Assembly (NCBI GenBank): GCA_905221615.1
Contig: CAJNDT010000134.1
Location: 186,001-250,000 of the forward strand
Length of the DNA: 64,000 nt
Origin: Symbiodinium sp. CCMP2592
Lineage: Eukaryota > Sar > Dinophyceae > Suessiales > Symbiodiniaceae
Direction of reading: 5' to 3'
A program made the position numbers and the translations under genes. Shown one piece after another: positions 62,850 through 64,000 of this stretch. The first letter of the stretch is position 1. Every line of letters starts with the position of its first letter. Under the pieces are notes generated by a model. It was not told the DNA's origin, did no database searches, and worked only from the letters and a program-made list of their open reading frames with translations.

Positions 62850-64000
62850 CTGCAAAAGCTCGGCTGGAACCTTGATCTTGTTTTGACCCCTTGGCACTCT
62901 GCCTTGGGGGTCCGTAATTCCGAGGTCCTCCTCCGCTTCCAAGAAAGGCTTCACCTCTCCAGGCACTGGCGCAGTCGCACTCTTGGGGTTTGCGGCAGCC
63001 TTCGGGCTCGGGTCCACATTCATAGCCCCCAGCTCGTTCATGACCTTGGCAACGACGGGGGGTCGTCCTCCCTCTCAGTCACCTGGGCCTCTGGTGCAGG
63101 AGGCATCGGCTCATCTTGCTCCTCTCGGAGATGGTCCCCTAGTACCATTGTTGCTTGGCTGTCACCCTCATCCTCGTCCAAGCGATCCGGGTCGGGCTCC
63201 GCCTCCATCTCAAGCGGCGGTTGCTCATCCTGCACCATAACCTCGACAAATTCCATTTCATCGTCCGACGGATCTTGCACAGGCTCCTCCTCTTCCACCA
63301 CAACATCAACCAAAGTGTCCTCCTCCTCGGCTTCCACCTCCTCCTTGGGGTCCAACCATATTCCTCCCTTCTCCGTCTTCATATGCCGCAAAAAAGCAGG
63401 ATGAGCTTCGCCTGGACGGCCCTTTCCAACAAGGTGAGTAGGGATATTGGGACGGCCCTTTCCAACAAGTGGCACTAGGGCTGGACGGCCCTTTCCAACA
63501 AGGTCAGTAGGGATATTGTCCTCCACTGGCACTCTGCCTTTGTGGCCCTTTCCGGCAGGCTTGCCCTTTTGGGCGAAGTAAGCTGCTTTCCCGATCGGGA
63601 CGGCGTCGCCCTTGCTTTTCAAGCCCTGGGCCTTTGCCACCCAGGCCGGCTCAGCGCGTCGGCCCTGCGGAACGAAATTGGAGCCTCTTGCCGTATCGTC
63701 AGCATACTCGGCAAGTTCCTTGGCGAAATCCTGCTCGTCCATCCTTTGCTTTTCCGTCATTTCAGCAGGAGCACTTGCCGACATAAACTGTGGCTTGGAA
63801 CCAACAGGCACAGGCTGTCCGTCGCCGAATTTCCTTTTGGCAGGAGGCTGCTTTGCCGGCGGGGGACCCATCGGCTCTGGCACTCTGCCTTGCTCTGCCG
63901 GCGGGGGACCCATCGGCTCTGGCACTCTTGGCGGGGGATTCGGCTCGGGATCTGGCACTCTGCCTTGCTTTGCCGGCGGGGGACCCATCGGCTCTGGCAC
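62850..64000 (-). CDS. Acidic, Pro/Lys-Gly-Arg-rich protein with repeat-derived GRVP motifs, runs off window
   Basis: Enters at the window end reading MGPPPAKQGRVPDPEPN, repeats MGPPPAEQGRVPEP, then has VGKGRP repeats (LVGKGRPALVP, LVGKGRPNIPTHLVGKGRPG) and a long acidic region (EEVEAEEEDTLVDVVVEEEE). That frame stops at 63038. A second - frame (63041-62781) continues with MNELGAMNVDPSPKAAANPK, a further GRVP copy (DPQGRVPRGQNK) and a basic end, so an intron or shift lies near 63040. Low-complexity and probably disordered; function unknown. Confidence 0.5.

Larger units (their letters stand above)
56680..63964. repeat. Dispersed 11-13 bp repeat GGCACTCTGCC(TT), 20 exact copies
   Basis: Exact copies start at 56680, 57182, 57197, 57212, 57598, 58139 (reverse), 59157, 60138, 60264, 60362, 61085, 61343, 61787, 61804, 61863, 61896, 62893, 63528, 63879 and 63954. 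A one-mismatch copy is at 60162, and the window ends inside another. Most extend to GGCACTCTGCCTT. GGCA and TGCC are complementary arms around a 3-base loop. Only one 10-base match (28034) was noticed in the first 56 kb. Confidence 0.92.

Noticed and set aside
1..64000. CRISPR arrays, tRNA/rRNA genes, bacterial or plasmid functions
   Set aside because: No regularly spaced direct repeats with unique spacers of equal length, no cloverleaf or rRNA-like sequence and no ribosome-binding sites were seen by eye. A tRNA scan was not possible.

Overview
The window looks like nuclear DNA of a dinoflagellate, most likely of the Symbiodiniaceae type. This is inferred from features visible in the sequence. 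Five nearly identical, intronless cytochrome c genes stand in tandem. The other recognisable genes are cut into exons of about 30-75 nt by introns of about 47-160 nt, many of which start with GC or GA instead of GT and have AG|G at the acceptor. Recognisable genes lie in long same-strand blocks. TTTAGGG-like repeats are scattered internally. No bacterial operons, Shine-Dalgarno sites, tRNA or rRNA genes were seen.

Layout. From 0 to 52 kb nearly every recognisable gene is on the + strand: exons of a leucine-rich-repeat protein (0.9-3.1 kb), a coiled-coil protein (6.1-7.4 kb), unidentified exon clusters (9.4-11.1 kb), the cytochrome c array (12.0-14.9 kb), more unidentified exon clusters (15.5-18.7 kb and 21.6-24.8 kb), an FCP1/SCP-type (NIF domain) phosphatase (26.2-27.6 kb), an ankyrin protein (30.6-31.4 kb), a U-box protein (33.7-35.5 kb), prefoldin subunit 2 (36.0-36.9 kb), a possible SPOUT methyltransferase (37.5-38.1 kb), a dihydroflavonol-reductase-like NAD(P)-dependent reductase (42.7-46.8 kb), an OB-fold protein (47.2-47.5 kb) and a BART-like protein (51.7-52.2 kb). 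From 52.4 to 55.9 kb the DNA becomes very AT-rich and is made of a terminal-inverted-repeat element with a large fold-back array inside it, followed by a second partial copy and a 100-base assembly gap. From 56 to 64 kb the recognisable genes are on the - strand: several acidic, proline-rich or Lys/Ala-rich proteins, one with a RING finger. They share an unusual 11-13 bp repeat (GGCACTCTGCC) present in 20 exact copies.

How the genes relate. The + block mixes housekeeping functions (respiration, chaperone, ubiquitin ligation, dephosphorylation, redox metabolism), as expected when each gene is transcribed or trans-spliced without functional operons. The two blocks converge on the AT-rich repeat zone at 52-56 kb, so it is a transcription-convergence region. 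Many exon boundaries were fixed by aligning translated pieces with known family patterns from memory. No alignment or search could be run. Where exons could not be joined, the entry says so.
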